Position numbers and translations under genes: made by a program | The notes under the pieces: model-generated | What the model was told of the DNA's origin: nothing | Seen by the model: the letters and a program-made list of their open reading frames with translations, nothing else | The model's database searches: none | DNA from: Sambucus nigra | Taxonomy: Eukaryota > Streptophyta > Magnoliopsida > Dipsacales > Adoxaceae | Length of the DNA stretch: 64,000 bases | Assembly (NCBI GenBank): GCA_949130495.1 | Contig: OX422216.1 | Coordinates: 97,161,967-97,225,966 of the forward strand | Direction: 5' to 3' | Part shown: positions 1-12,913 of the stretch, one piece after another | Position numbering within the stretch: position 1 is the first letter of the stretch | Layout of the letters: each line of letters begins with the position of its first letter

Positions 1-2270
1 ATAAGTATATCAATGGGGTATCACACTTCAAGGTATACCATGGACATAGATTCCTCCAAATTATGATCTCAAACCTACTTACACAACTGTCACCCAATAC
101 GTGGAGATCATTTGACCTGATACAAATCTGATCGCACCCGTAAAAATCAAAGTGAATTTTTCACAAGCATTCTTATCCTCATAATCTAGGGATTAAGGAT
201 CTATGCACCCGTCGCAAATAGTGTGAGATAGATCGAGTTTAATAAAGAGAACCCTTCGACTCAAATCTCACGAGTGGCCCTATGGGATGTACCAATCATA
301 ATCCTTTGTTGAACTATCATACAAGTTCTTAAACCATCGTACATGATTTCGTAGTTTGAGATAAAATATTACGATTGCAGCATAACATTTTCAATAGGAT
401 GTCAACTCTTTATCTAGGTTGTGTACGCTTCAATATTGATAGAACTGAAATTTTGATCTCCTAGTTATCAACCTGAAGTCGACTCACCGAAATTCCTACT
501 AAGCTCTATTGACCGACATGCCTACAATATATTTAAACAAAAAATATGAGGCATCCTCATAATTATGATTCTTATTTCAAAATAAACTGTCACACCTTTA
601 ATCAAAAGGTAAACGTCATTCATGGTTTTAAGAATAAAACCTCAATAATCTCCCACTTAGTCTTAAAGTCATGTATCAAACTCCTAACTAATCTACACAG
701 CTGTTTGATGGCCTTCAGTAAAAGGATTAATCGGGAGATATTCGATACAACTGTGATAAACTTATCACCAACTTGTTCGATCTATCGAGATGAGTGAAAC
801 CTACACTCAACGTTTTATCCCTCTTATGGGTCATGGTTCTCTCGAACTTGCAATCGTACCTCTATATTCACTGAAAAGTGTAATAGCTAATTGCACTTGA
901 ATGAACCTCACCCAAGTTACTTAGGAATTAACCGAGCCATGTAGCCTCCTTAGATATCTCCAAAGTGACAACAACTTAGGCTTCATCGATGGAGTTAGCC
1001 ATCCGAGATTTCTTTACACTCCAATATACAACTCAACTTCCTTGGGTAATTACATATTCTGAGGTAGAAAACTTGCAATACCTATCTGATTGAAAACCTA
1101 ATCTTTATGCCAAAGAGGTATAATACTATTAGACTAAAATTTTTTGAACATGTCAAAGGCATCACCAATTTTGGTCTAGTAACAATATAGCATGCCTGAG
1201 GCTGCCTACCACCGAAGCATTAGGTGTATTCCTCATTCCTCCCATATTAATTGAATGTCCTAAGACATTGATTTCTAGATAGAATTATTCCATACTTGAA
1301 AAGAAACTATTTTTTGGAATCTCAATGTTAATCCTGTGTATACAACATTGATCTTGGGATAAGCCCAAGATCCTTCAAAGTTGATTTAGTGAGATCTTGA
1401 TCATAAAGATGTGCTCGATTTATTCTAAGTACTTTATATCGAATATTTGGACAACCACGCTACTATGTAAGATAGTACTCCCACCTCTTTCCCGATTAGG
1501 CAGATATTACCCACAAATTGTACTAGAAATACCACCACCTATCCTTCTTCTTATATTAACAAGTACTTTATGGGATTTGATCAAAATAAATACTTGATTT
1601 CCCTGATCAAGACTGAATAACTCAAGGCGACGATGTTAGATTTATCCATAAATGGATGTCATAAGCCTACATCATTTTGCTTTTCCCGACTTCTTACTAT
1701 GTACTTGTCAAGATAATTGTTTAAGGACGTAATCTCAAAATTAAAATAATTCTGACGATTTAGCATGGATATCGTGAGAAAAACCCTTTATTTATGAGAA
1801 AACCCTTTCGCAAGCCTTAACTTGAATGTTTGCACCTTCCCACCCATCTATCTTTTAACTCCTTATAGGTCCACATGTGCCAGATGGTTTTAACCCATCA
1901 ACAAGTCTACAAGTCCCATAACTTAATTAAATTACATTGAATCCCTTTTGGTATCCATAGTCATAAGTAAAAACAAAGGTCCTTGTCTTGAAATGATTAG
2001 TTGTAGTTCTCAGGACCCGATTCGTGTTTTCTTTGGATCATATCAAAATTATCAGCCAAAACACTAACCGTTCAGGATGATTTCTGATGCTCCCACTATG
2101 ATGCGGCACCACTTCCTATCCAGAATAAGTGACACATGTATCATAATCATCGATAATGCTACCACTACGACAAGGTAGTGTATTATCGTTATTAGGTCAT
2201 ATTTAATCTTGTACGGGTGGTCCAAAAACATTGGTAATATGATGTTCCATGATACCTTGCAATTCTAAAT
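1..2270. other. Gene-free interval, unclassified repeat-like DNA
   Basis: I see no supportable gene here. Open frames are under 90 codons and show no family motif. A short run near 650 (tctcccacttag) resembles the reverse complement of a copia polypurine tract, so part of this may be a decayed copia element on the minus strand, but no LTR ends, primer site or pol motif could be found. The base composition is like the surrounding repeats. Confidence 0.4.
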
Positions 2271-2648
2271 CTTCTTGGGAAGTTATGTGTATAAATAAAA
2301 ATTATTAAGTTACAGATACAAGAGTGTATACCCTCAAGAGGGTAGGGCACATGTGCAACTACCCACAAAAGAAGCCAAATGCAAATATCAGCATTACACA
2401 CGCACTTACAAAAGTACAAAAAACCAACAAATTGGTGTTAGAGCCAATAACAAGGCGCAAAAGAGGAACCCAAAAGCAATGACCAAAGCCCAAAAATAAA
2501 TAGTCACCATTGCCCAAGACCACATCCTAATGAAATGATCCAAAGATCCTACACCTTGGAGATCAACCCGAGAATCCATGGTAACGATCAAGCATTCTGA
2601 CCACCACAAATGGCCAGGCATGGCAACATCACCGAACATGTCACAAAG
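2271..2648 (-). mobile_element. LINE-like retroposon, 3' part (split by CACTA)
   Basis: Read on the minus strand, this stretch has the T- and G-rich, wordy composition of the 3' untranslated parts of the LINEs elsewhere in the window, ending near 2285 in a run like the tails at 9270, 26935 and 48950. It has no recognisable protein domain. It stops exactly at the CACTA terminus, and similar-looking sequence resumes at 15882, so I read it as one half of a non-autonomous LINE-like retroposon that was the target of the CACTA insertion. This is inference from composition and position. A plain AT-rich spacer is the alternative. Confidence 0.35.
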
Positions 2649-3060
2649 CACTGCACTAAATATCAAGGATTGTCACAATCAATTGGTCACGGTCCAAAAC
2701 CATGTCCGCGTTCCAAAACCCGTGACCAATCATGTGAACAATTGAAAGGGTGATATCAATGAGGAAATGATCACGATTTCTGACCATGACCACACTAGTT
2801 ACGACTCTAGACCATGACAAATACGTGACCATTTAGGCATCAACGTTACAGCAAAAAATGCCACACTAATGGTCATAGTTCTGGACCGTGGCCCATCGTG
2901 ACCAATCCCAGTGAATTGGTCATGGTCCAAAATCGTGACCCTTAACTTTTTTTTAAAATGACCACGTCCACATGTTCATGGTCCAAAACCGTGAACCGTG
3001 ACCATGCATCACTGTTCCATTGGTCACAAGAGGGGAACCGTTTTGAACCGTGACCATGCA
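2649..3060 (+). repeat. CACTA left terminal and subterminal repeats
   Basis: The terminal inverted repeat is followed by many copies, in both orientations, of the word GGTCACGG with near-palindromic pairs such as the one at 2679-2700. In known En/Spm elements, subterminal repeats of this kind are binding sites for the TnpA-type protein. The copies here are diverged, for example CATGGTCC and CGTGACC variants. The same words fill 15065-15381 and 15600-15881. Confidence 0.7.
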
Positions 3061-3063
3061 ACA

Positions 3064-3230
3064 GGTATATGAATGTTAAATTGAAATTGGGTATTTAAAT
3101 GTTAAATTGAAATTGGGTATTTGAATGTGAATGTTAAATTAGGTATATGAATGTGAAATTGAAATTAGGTATCTGAATGTTAAATTTAGATTTAGCATAT
3201 GAAATTGAAATTGGGTATCCATATAAATGT
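3064..3230. repeat. Minisatellite, about 26-30 bp unit
   Basis: Several imperfect tandem units of the type ggtatttgaatgttaaatt followed by gaaattg lie head to tail, with some units shortened. The array runs straight into the CA-rich island. It is noncoding. Confidence 0.7.
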
Positions 3231-4225
<995 letters not shown>

Positions 4226-5061
4226 TATATATAGTGAATAGACATTCAAAGTTGTGAGAAACTGCTGAGATAGATAAATTAAATGTTTAGAATAGAGTCA
4301 TTTAGTAACATTTTAGATTGAATAATATGTTAACACATTTTATTCCCATTCCATGTGCGCATGCAACTAGAGAACAATTATTGAAGCTCAACTAATTCTA
4401 GGTGCTTTCTTTTTTTAGGTAATTTTGTTTATCTTTTTTTTTTATGTAACAGTCTTATATATAGTTATAATTTATTGGTTAATATGTCGTGGCCATTCTT
4501 AAGTGGTTGCTGTTTGGGTGAACACAAATTGGTGGAAGGGCTTGTATATTTAATGGGCATATAGTAATTTTAGGATTAATTTAATTAAAATGAACGTAAA
4601 TTGGAATTGTTGATACTTTGTGAATGAATATTAATACATATATTTATTTGGTTAACTTGTTATGGCCGTGTTCACCTCATCCTTAAGTGGTTACTGTTTA
4701 GGTGAACAAAAATTGGTGGAAGGGCTTGCGCAATTGGTGGACATAGTAATTTTAGGTTTAATTCAATTAAAATGAACTTAAATTGGACTTTTTATGTATG
4801 ATTGATCGGTTGGAAAACCATAATTATTGTAGGATTAATTAGAGCCATTACCTTTAGGACTCATATTCACACCTTCCTTCTATATATTCTCTTAGGAAAA
4901 ATGAGTCACGGTAGTAATTACTTTCAACAAGAGGTGCCATTTGACCGCACTACAACATTTTTCATTAGTGCATGCCATATATAGGGAACTCTTTTTATAA
5001 TTATGGTAATAGAAAAATTGAATAGTTTTACAAATCGCGGAGTTGATCTCTCGCAAGTATA
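4226..5061. repeat. Noncoding CACTA interior with a direct repeat (4475-4610 and 4648-4790)
   Basis: No gene is visible. Two copies of a sequence of about 135-140 bp lie almost head to tail. Each runs from a ttggttaa... start through ttaagtggtt and aattggtggaagggcttg to attaaaatgaac. They differ by scattered substitutions and small indels, so the duplication is old. The rest is AT-rich. Confidence 0.7.
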
Positions 5062-8000
5062 TGTAATACCCCGTATTTTCTACAAATTACCAAATTGAAG
5101 AAAATTAGTTATGTGTGCTTGATTATGACATGAGATGTCACTATTTACATTTTTATGCATTATTTAACTCAGATTTAATACCCGGTAATTCATAAATGAA
5201 ATAATTTGATATGTGGACTCGTACCGACTGATTATTAAAAAATTGGGTTGCTAGTTATTTCTTTTGGTATATTTTGTATTGGACTTTTGGGATGTGTAGA
5301 ACTCCCGTTATTATCTTAAAATGCTGGGTTTTAAGACTATTAGATAGGTATAGGGTTTGGTTAATGTTTTAAGTCATTTGGAGGTGATTTTGGATTCTTT
5401 TAGGCGAGGCCCATTTAGGGCCCAAGCTTAATTTTATTGATTAAGTGTTTTAATGAGTCATTTTGGCATCTCACAAGTCACATAACATAATTGGGGAAGC
5501 TCCTTGAGAGAGAGAAGGAACATGAAGAGAAGAGAAGGAATTTGGGAATATTGGCATGGTTTTCTCCACAAATCAATTGAGGCACATAGAAGTAGATTAT
5601 GATTGCATGTGTGTTAAGATTATATCTATTCATTAAAATCTCGATAGTCATGTCATAATCTGATTTGAATGATTTAAATTGATTAATTTAGTATTAACCT
5701 AATCAAGGTAGTAATTAAGTTATATTCCTTCTAATTTTCATTAATTCTCTCATGAGTTGGAACTGAAATTGTTAGAAAATGATTAGAATATGTTTTCTAT
5801 TGTAAATTAATTAAAATCCCTCTAATTATCTGTATTAATACTTGAAAATTAGTAGTTGATTAAATAATTGATAGATCTAGGGTCTTGGATGGAAAATGGG
5901 GTTTTCCTTTGAATCTTGATGTAGATTTGAGGTTTGATGTTATAATTAGGTTCCAATTGCTTATATGATGTAGTTTTATCATTTGGATGTTGATTGGGGT
6001 CTTGAATAATGCTTTTGAGTTCAATAACGGAGTTTTATAAAGAGAAAGCGGGGTTTGAAGAAGATGAATCCGGTAACAAGGAAATGTATTTTTTATGGGA
6101 TAGTCGATCAATCGACCCCATACCATCGATCGATCGACAGTCCCTGGTTTTTCCAAATATGGGCTTTTGTTGGGTTTTGGGGCTCAAGGCTAGGATAGTT
6201 TGGCCTTTAGGTTTGTTACACTTGTAGAATTTAAGGAATTCTAATGTTTTGAGGTTTGGTTATTAGTGTTTGGGATAGTTGGTTATTTTGTCCTCGATTG
6301 GTTCGTAGGGGTCAAATTGTGCATGTTGTGTTAGTGGTAAATTCGAGAGTTGGATGGGTTGTTAAATGGAACTTAGGAAGCTTAGAGAATTGGGCTTTTT
6401 GTTCGAGACATTTAGGGATAATTTTGATGCACTAGTGGGGCCTCTACCCTTTTTGGGAGGAGAATAGACATTAAAGTAGGGGTAATTATATTGGATGTGT
6501 TTATATAAGTTAGGTGTGGACTGATACCTAGACATGTAGCCTTGAGAGTTTGGGATAGTATTATATGAGATTGAATATAACTATTTTGCGTATTTATAGT
6601 ACAAGTTGTGTGTGAGACTATTACTGGAATTTGGAAAGCCTTGGGAAGTAGGGATAGTATCATGTAAAATCAAATAGGGTTAACAGGAGTATTACCTTTT
6701 AATAGTTTGGATTATTATGGATGACCCGATAATTATGGGTCTATATATATGTTTATGTTGATTTAACCTTGCTAATGAGGGATGTCAATGTGATTTGGTA
6801 GAATTGGGTCGGTTTGTATATATGTTTATTCGATTCAACCCGTTAGCGAGAGGGTCATATTTGATTTGGATGCTTTATGTGCAATGCATATCTTGTGTGA
6901 GTGCTCATGGCAAACGTACTAGGGGGGATTCCATTATGAGGCGCATGCGACGTGGATCACAATGGTGCCTCAGTGAGTAGATGAGTTTTCCATGGTCATT
7001 TTACCCCATGGTCCTACATCTAGATATTTATGTGCCGAGAGTCTTTCACAAAGAGAGTTCATCGTATGGTGTTGGGTATGGTAGGATATATGTATGACAT
7101 ATAGGCATAGAGATTTATCCCTTGATGGTGATGCAATCTTAGGTCTAGGGAGGCCTAAGATTATACCTAGTACGCACGAGTGATCCTCAAGGTGATAGAG
7201 ATAGGCCTTCGTTATGTGCGGGCATGCGAGTAGCCCATTTATTTGTACTTGTCAAGGACTGTACCTATGTATAGATTTTAAAAATAGTGATTGTCTTTAT
7301 TCTACCTTATGTGATTATATGTTGAGGTACTAGATATAGTTGTAATAGTTTATGTGCTATACTAGAGATGTATATGGCTTATAGTAGGGATTCTCACCTA
7401 TACACTTATGACTCAGATTTGTGTAATACATATACTAGATACGTGTATATTGCATTATTGGCATGAGATAGCCCAATATTGATAGACGTGAGATATAAGC
7501 TTGTTATTCATATTGTGGTTATCTAGTGATATGTACCTTAGGTTTGAGACCTTAGTACATCATGTGATTTATAATGATAGATATTAACATGATATTGTAA
7601 CGGTAAAGATTAAATAATGAAGAGGTAAAATTTTAATCACATGGGATACACATGGGTTCGGGATTTAGAACCGCATGTTATTTTAGGTAGTTGGATTGGG
7701 TAACTAATAACTTAAAAATGAGAAGATGTGTAGCTATAATGTGGCCCAGATTTAGTTATAGTCTTATTCTACATAGACTTGTTGTTTACGTTGTTATTAT
7801 ATATGTTTTCACAAGTATTAGGTTATGGTGGTTCCTTAGATTGGGTTCATTGGAGGAGCATCTTTAGCAACATTCTATTCATAAATCCTAGGTTTTAGGT
7901 GTCAAGCAAGTGTAGCTCATCCTCTTCTTGTACTTTTTAGTTTCAGTCAACTTGTATATGTAATACTAATATTCGGAGTTGGACCTTTGTATGGATACAT

Positions 8001-8202
8001 TTTATTTGTCATAGTTGGTTTATGTTGTATTGACAGTGTTTGGTATCAGGGTTGGATTTGTGTTATTCGATATATCTTTATCTTGTTATTGCTTATTCAA
8101 TTTTAGTTATTTCATATGCTGAGAATGTTACCAAATTTTTTATTCCCGTGATTTTTATATTAGTCCTGATCAATTTATTTTTGGATTTTACGGGGTGTCA
8201 CA
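5062..8202. mobile_element. Probable solo LTR, about 3.1 kb
   Basis: The block starts TGTAATACCCCG and ends ACGGGGTGTCACA, the paired inverted ends seen on many plant gypsy LTRs. There is no credible open frame inside. It contains a cluster of self-complementary GATCGATCGA words at 6103-6140, like the LTRs at 9900 and 62069. A clean 5-bp target duplication is not visible (GTATA on the left, TCGTA on the right), so either the flanks have mutated or this is one arm of a rearranged element. A sequence resembling a primer site (ttggtatcaggg) at 8041 lies inside the block and is unexplained. Confidence 0.55.
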
Positions 8203-8502
8203 TCGTACCTATTCGATGGTATTCTATTTTCCTTCCCAGAATGCTGGGATGAGGCAGTAAAGAATATATTTCACCTTCATAATCCCGATAAGGCACTGAT
8301 GTGAGACCTAAATTATGATGCCTCGCAACATATGCACATTAAAAATGATCTTGCAAATAATTTGAAGAAGAAAATATTCTGATTTCATGTCACGGACCTT
8401 TATAAATCAATCATAGATACGCTTTCGCCCAGTTGGTCGCGTGCAAAATTTCATTGATTTTTGAAAAGAAATACTGATTAGATGGAAATCAAACACATCG
8501 AG

Positions 8503-8506
8503 CATG

Positions 8507-8600
<94 letters not shown>

Positions 8601-8604
8601 CATG
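8503..8604. repeat. (TA)n microsatellite forming a long palindrome
   Basis: An uninterrupted TA run of roughly 46 units is bounded by CATGT on the left and ACATG on the right, so the whole 102-bp block is its own reverse complement. Apparent proteins made of Tyr-Ile repeats on both strands are artefacts of this run. Confidence 0.9.
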
Positions 8605-8644
8605 ACTTGCGTACATTCATCGCTAATTTTTTTTATTTTGGAAA

Positions 8645-9257
8645 ATGTCAAACATGAGACGAAATTATCAACCAGATGGCGGAACACCGCTAACTTGGCA
8701 CTCCCCTACACCACAACCTCAATTCTCATCACCTTCGGGTTATCAATACTTTAATCCATCGAGGATTCAGTCTACCATTCCATCTCTGAGTCATCAAACT
8801 CAACAATCCCTTGTTAATCCAACACCCCCACCTCCCGCTACCGAGGAATCCAAAGCAAACCCTAAGATTCCATTGGGTTATTCGCATTTGGGAATAATCC
8901 TACCGAAAAAAAACCTGATGTCCAAATTTTTAAAAACTGTTGTCTGTCTCTTGGAAAGATGACTATGGGTGTCGGGGGCTTAGAAAATTGTAAGAAGGTT
9001 GATCATGTCATAAAGGAGGATGTGTGGGAACAAATTTATAGGAGTTTTGAATTCCCAACCAGTTCGAAGTCAAAGTTTTTTTCCTGGGTAGCTGATCAAT
9101 TGAAAACCTATCGTAAGAACCTTTAGAAGAATTTTTTTCCTAAAGGGGCAATGAGTTCAAATATTTTGGGGTTAAAAGACAGAGTTCCCCCTAATGTTCA
9201 AATGCCCAATGACCAATGGAACGACTTCTTAGAGAATGAGGCCAGGGAGGGAAAACT
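8645..9257 (+). pseudogene. CACTA accessory (Ptta/En/Spm-family) protein, 5' part
   Basis: The first about 70 codons are rich in Pro, Gln and Ser (for example PTPQPQF and NPTPPPPATEE), as in the N-terminal tails of plant En/Spm-family accessory proteins. After a frameshift near 8950 the reading continues with KEDVWEQIYRSFEFP, WVADQLKTYRKN, FFPKGA and PPNVQMPNDQWNDFLENEA, which match the general pattern of the plant transposase Ptta/En/Spm domain. A TAG stop lies after YRKNL. The frame is then cut by the LINE-like retroposon whose 14-bp duplication starts at 9244, and resumes at 12928. TnpA-like DNA binding to the subterminal repeats would be the family role. Confidence 0.6.
9244..9257 (+). 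repeat. Target-site duplication, left copy
   Basis: The 14 bases agggagggaaaact here are repeated exactly at 12914-12927, on the far side of the minus-strand retroposon. Left and right copies are followed and preceded by CACTA coding sequence that joins in frame across the insertion. Confidence 0.85.
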
Positions 9258-12200
9258 TTTTTTTTTTGGTAATTAGAAAATGTATAAATGAATAAAAATA
9301 GGTACAATAATAAAGAGGGCAGACCTTCTCGTGACTAGTGCACATAATGCAACTAGCCAACAAGAAACACGAGCCAAAAGAACATACATCTCAAAACAGT
9401 AACCCAACACTTGGGGTGTGAAAACTACAACCAGACCGAAAAAAATCCAGAAATAAAAAAAACAATACAAAGCGACAAAACAATCGTCGAAAGGAAAACA
9501 AGCCTTAAACAAAGTCATCCCAAAAAGGGGAAAATACAACTATCAAGCCCACCCAGAGGGAGACACATCGACCCATAGAACGAAGCCCAAAATATGCATC
9601 ATCCCAGAAGGGAAAATCCATTCAGCAAGATATGTCCCAAAAAGGCCCACAAGTCCAATAAGAAAAGATCCAATGACCAACCCGAAAATTGCATCCGTTA
9701 CCGGGCCAAAACTCCATTGTGGCAACACACTACCCATGGTGAACATGCAAGACCTAGTGCTAAGCATCAGCATCAGCGAATGATAGCAAACCAAGCGACC
9801 CGAGAACTGAGACAAATCATCCTAGGACGAACCAGCAGTAGGACCACACACTACACTAAGCCAAAATGACAACCAACAACCAACAACACAGAGGACGAAT
9901 GTAACACCCTGTGTTTTTATTAATTAATTGGAATATTCAAAAAAATAAAATTTTGAATTTAATGATTTTTATTAAATAAATATGTTGGTTATGATTTCAG
10001 AATAATAAAACTTCAAGCGGAATTGAAATCGTATTTAAAATGAAGTTTTTATAAGGCTTTTATTATTTTTGCCTTATAGGCATTTTTTGGGGGAACTCTC
10101 GCCAAACCTGTTGGGTCGATCGATCGACCCTGGGAGTCGATCGACTATTCCCAGATTTTGAGTCGGTGGGTTATATTTTGAGAGTTTGAGTTGGTTTAGG
10201 ATTCTTAATTGGTATATAAGATTAATAATTCATGGGGGACTTCTCATAATCACTTTTTCACAAGTTTTTCACTAGAGAACTCTTCCAAAATTTTTTGCTC
10301 TCCTCCATAATCATCAACCTCCTACATAATCAAGTTTTTATCACAAGTTTTGGAAGGCTTAATTGGGCTTTAATCAAGTTTGTTCAAGAACACTACTTTG
10401 TTAATTTTTCGGGAGAAATCCAACTGTGCTACCAGTTTTTCTTCAACTTAATCTCAGGCATGAATACTCTATTCATTTCCTTCCATATTATGCGTTTTAA
10501 GTGTCGCCCAAACCCTTAATCATGTGTTTTTGATTAAAATTAATAAGTGACTTAATTAGAAAAAGTGGACACTAATTATGGGACTGTTTTTATTAAATCT
10601 TTTAATCTGAATAATATTCATAACCCATGGGTACGTAGAATTGATGAGTGAATTTTGGGTTTTATTTTTATAGGATGTATGTAGAAAAACCTTCGTTTTG
10701 AATTAAATGAATTTTGGGGGCGAATAACTCATGTTTCTTGTGTAGAGATAATGAAATTGGAAATATGATGTATTAATGATGAAATCTCGGTGTATTTAAT
10801 TTAAAATAATTAAATGGGATTAATTGGGTGTTTATGACGGTGCGATAATTAAATTAAGATTTAATTGAATTGGACTATTATGCGTAGTTTTATACGTTGA
10901 TTAATTATGCTTGTTTGTGTGACTTGTTGGTATTATTAAATTACCATTGTGACGACGGGTTGTTGGGTATTTTTGCTCTCCCTATATTTTAGGATGCCTT
11001 CTAGGTATGGGACTAGTGGCTAGACCTTGGTTAAATTTTATACTTGCTAGGTATGGGACTAGTTAGTGTAAATTTGCGGGGATTTTATATCTCGGGGTGG
11101 GGCAGATTTTTATGTTATATCTCCTTCTCGTTAGCCTAGGCATGAGACTAGGACGTGTTTTATATTGGTGATTCATCCTATATGTAGGATAGGGAGCATG
11201 TGTAATTGGGGACCCTTAGGTATGGAACTAAGGGGTATTTTAAGGATCTCACATCGATTAAAAGGGTGGGGTAATTATAAATTGTGAAATTAAGAAATTA
11301 AGAATTAATACCTAAGATAATAAGATGAGTATTAAGATATATTGGCGACATAATCAGCGAGGGCCGACAGTTTAAATGGGCCAGTCGACATTTTATGTCG
11401 TGTCGTGTGTGGAACCTCGTCAATCAGCAGGGGTCGACAGTTTAAACGGATCAGCTGGCGTTTTGACAAGGGGATGTGTATTTTGGTGGAGAAATCACCC
11501 GAGGCGGGAGGACCGCTATACTTAATTAAAGTAAGAATTGAAAAATAATGATAATTTGGGTTAATTTAATTAAATTAACATTATGGGACTTAGGAATTTA
11601 AAATCATATTGGTGTGCTTTTTGAAATGGGAATTTCTGAGGGTAGTTAATTTTATATTCATCAAGTTTAATTATCTCATTTAATTAAAATATTCTATTGT
11701 GATATTTATTGCGTATAATGCTACTGTCTGGGTTCACAGACCCTATTTGAGGGGAGTAGTGTGTATTCATGCTCGGGACTCTAACCCCGTGCGTTCACTA
11801 ACTTTTTCAGGATAAGTTTTGGAGGAACTGATAGGATTATTTGGAGACTTTCTTAGAGGTGCAGCTGGAGTTATTTACTTTATGCGTATTAGTTTAGTTT
11901 AGTTTCCTTTCCTTCGTATTTGCATTGAGACTTAGTTTATGGTTTTGTTGGGTCATCCGGTTCCAAAGTTGTATGGGTTTTATTCAGATATTCATTATGG
12001 AGTTAGTTGGAGTTTATTCAGTTTTATACTATTGGAGATTAGTTATTATTTGGAGTTTTAGAATGTGATGGATATTTTAAGCTCAGTTGTTAATATCATT
12101 TGGGATTGATTCAATTATTTATCGCGTGGATTGATTTAATAATGTCTCATATCTGTCACATGCTCAAAATGATATTTATTTACTCGCACTCGACTTGGTT

Positions 12201-12913
12201 TTGGTGGTGGCCGATGCTATAATTAAGCGGGGTGTGACAACGAAATGATAAGGGCCGCCAAAGCTAGGTGCGACCCAATCAGCAAAGACAAGCACTAATC
12301 GCACAACTAAGGTGTGATTGAAAACCCAACGACTAAGAAACCATTAACCCAAGCATCCACCCAAACCTTCCACACCACCATACACCGGCCAAAAAGGACT
12401 CAATCGTCATCGGAGATAGTTACCCCAAGACCTAACCTAAAGAGCAACGAATCTTAAAGAAAATTGGCAGTCCAGATGAGACAGATCGCAAAGTAATGGT
12501 GGAGGAGTGAAAGGGCGTGGGGGAACACAACCTACCCCTACCAAAGCCACCAAAAGGGTTGGGATAACCCACCTCAACATCACTGGGTAAAAACCTCATC
12601 GTCGGAGAGAACGGTACACCCGATATGACTTGAAGCAGTATCAACCCCACATGATACAGAGAGAAGGCGAACAGGACCAAAGAACAGTTCAAGAGATGAG
12701 ATAAACCCAAGTTTATAGAGTAAACACCAACACATTGAGGAAACTCTCCCCAAATCTAGAGTCTGATGTGAAGCAAACTAGGTACATAGTAGCGACGTGG
12801 ATAGGGTATTTGGATCAAACATATGGGGAATGGAGTAAGTAATCGAGAGCGAAGGGTGGAAAGGGAATGGCGGCTAAGGGAACCCATTTGAAAAAGGACC
12901 CATTGAATTAGGT
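9258..12913 (-). mobile_element. LINE-like non-autonomous retroposon (about 1.3 kb without its solo LTR)
   Basis: The left border is a poly-T run, meaning the A-tail lies here and the element reads on the minus strand. The tail is preceded by ttattcatttata and ctaattacc, very like the tails of the LINEs at 26935 and 48950. A perfect 14-bp target duplication flanks it, as expected for target-primed reverse transcription. Excluding the solo LTR at 9900-12244 it is about 1311 bp. No endonuclease, RT or zinc-knuckle motif can be found, so it is either an internally deleted LINE with fused untranslated regions or a separate non-autonomous family moved by LINE machinery. Confidence 0.65.
9895..12244 (+). 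mobile_element. Solo LTR, 2340 bp (9900-12239) with TSD ACGAA
   Basis: The LTR starts TGTAACACCCTG and ends GCGGGGTGTGACA, and is flanked by perfect 5-bp duplications ACGAA at 9895-9899 and 12240-12244. There is no internal region, so it arose by recombination between the two LTRs of a former element. A TATA-like tatataag at 10213 suggests plus orientation. About 60-100 bp upstream lies the self-complementary cluster at 10112-10152 (ggtcgatcgatcgacc and gtcgatcgac). The end type and size fit a Ty3/gypsy element. The large LTR has no coding capacity. Confidence 0.85.

Noticed and set aside
6412..6663. Minus-strand 83-codon frame in the solo LTR
   Set aside because: No motif, no conserved start context, and it lies within LTR sequence; taken as chance.
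8036..8060. Primer binding site for the LTR at 5062
   Set aside because: ttggtatcaggg lies inside the block whose inverted ends are at 5062 and 8202, with no gag or pol after it; chance or an old nested border is as likely.
5057..8207. 5-bp target duplication for the LTR at 5062
   Set aside because: The flanks GTATA and TCGTA do not match well enough to claim a duplication.
8407..8754. Open frames with long Tyr-Ile runs
   Set aside because: Artefact of the (TA)n palindrome.
9273..9815. Minus-strand open frames of 88 and 90 codons with hydrophobic runs (membrane-protein look)
   Set aside because: They lie in the T/G-rich 3' part of a retroposon, where T-rich codons give Phe, Leu and Val by composition; no conserved motif.
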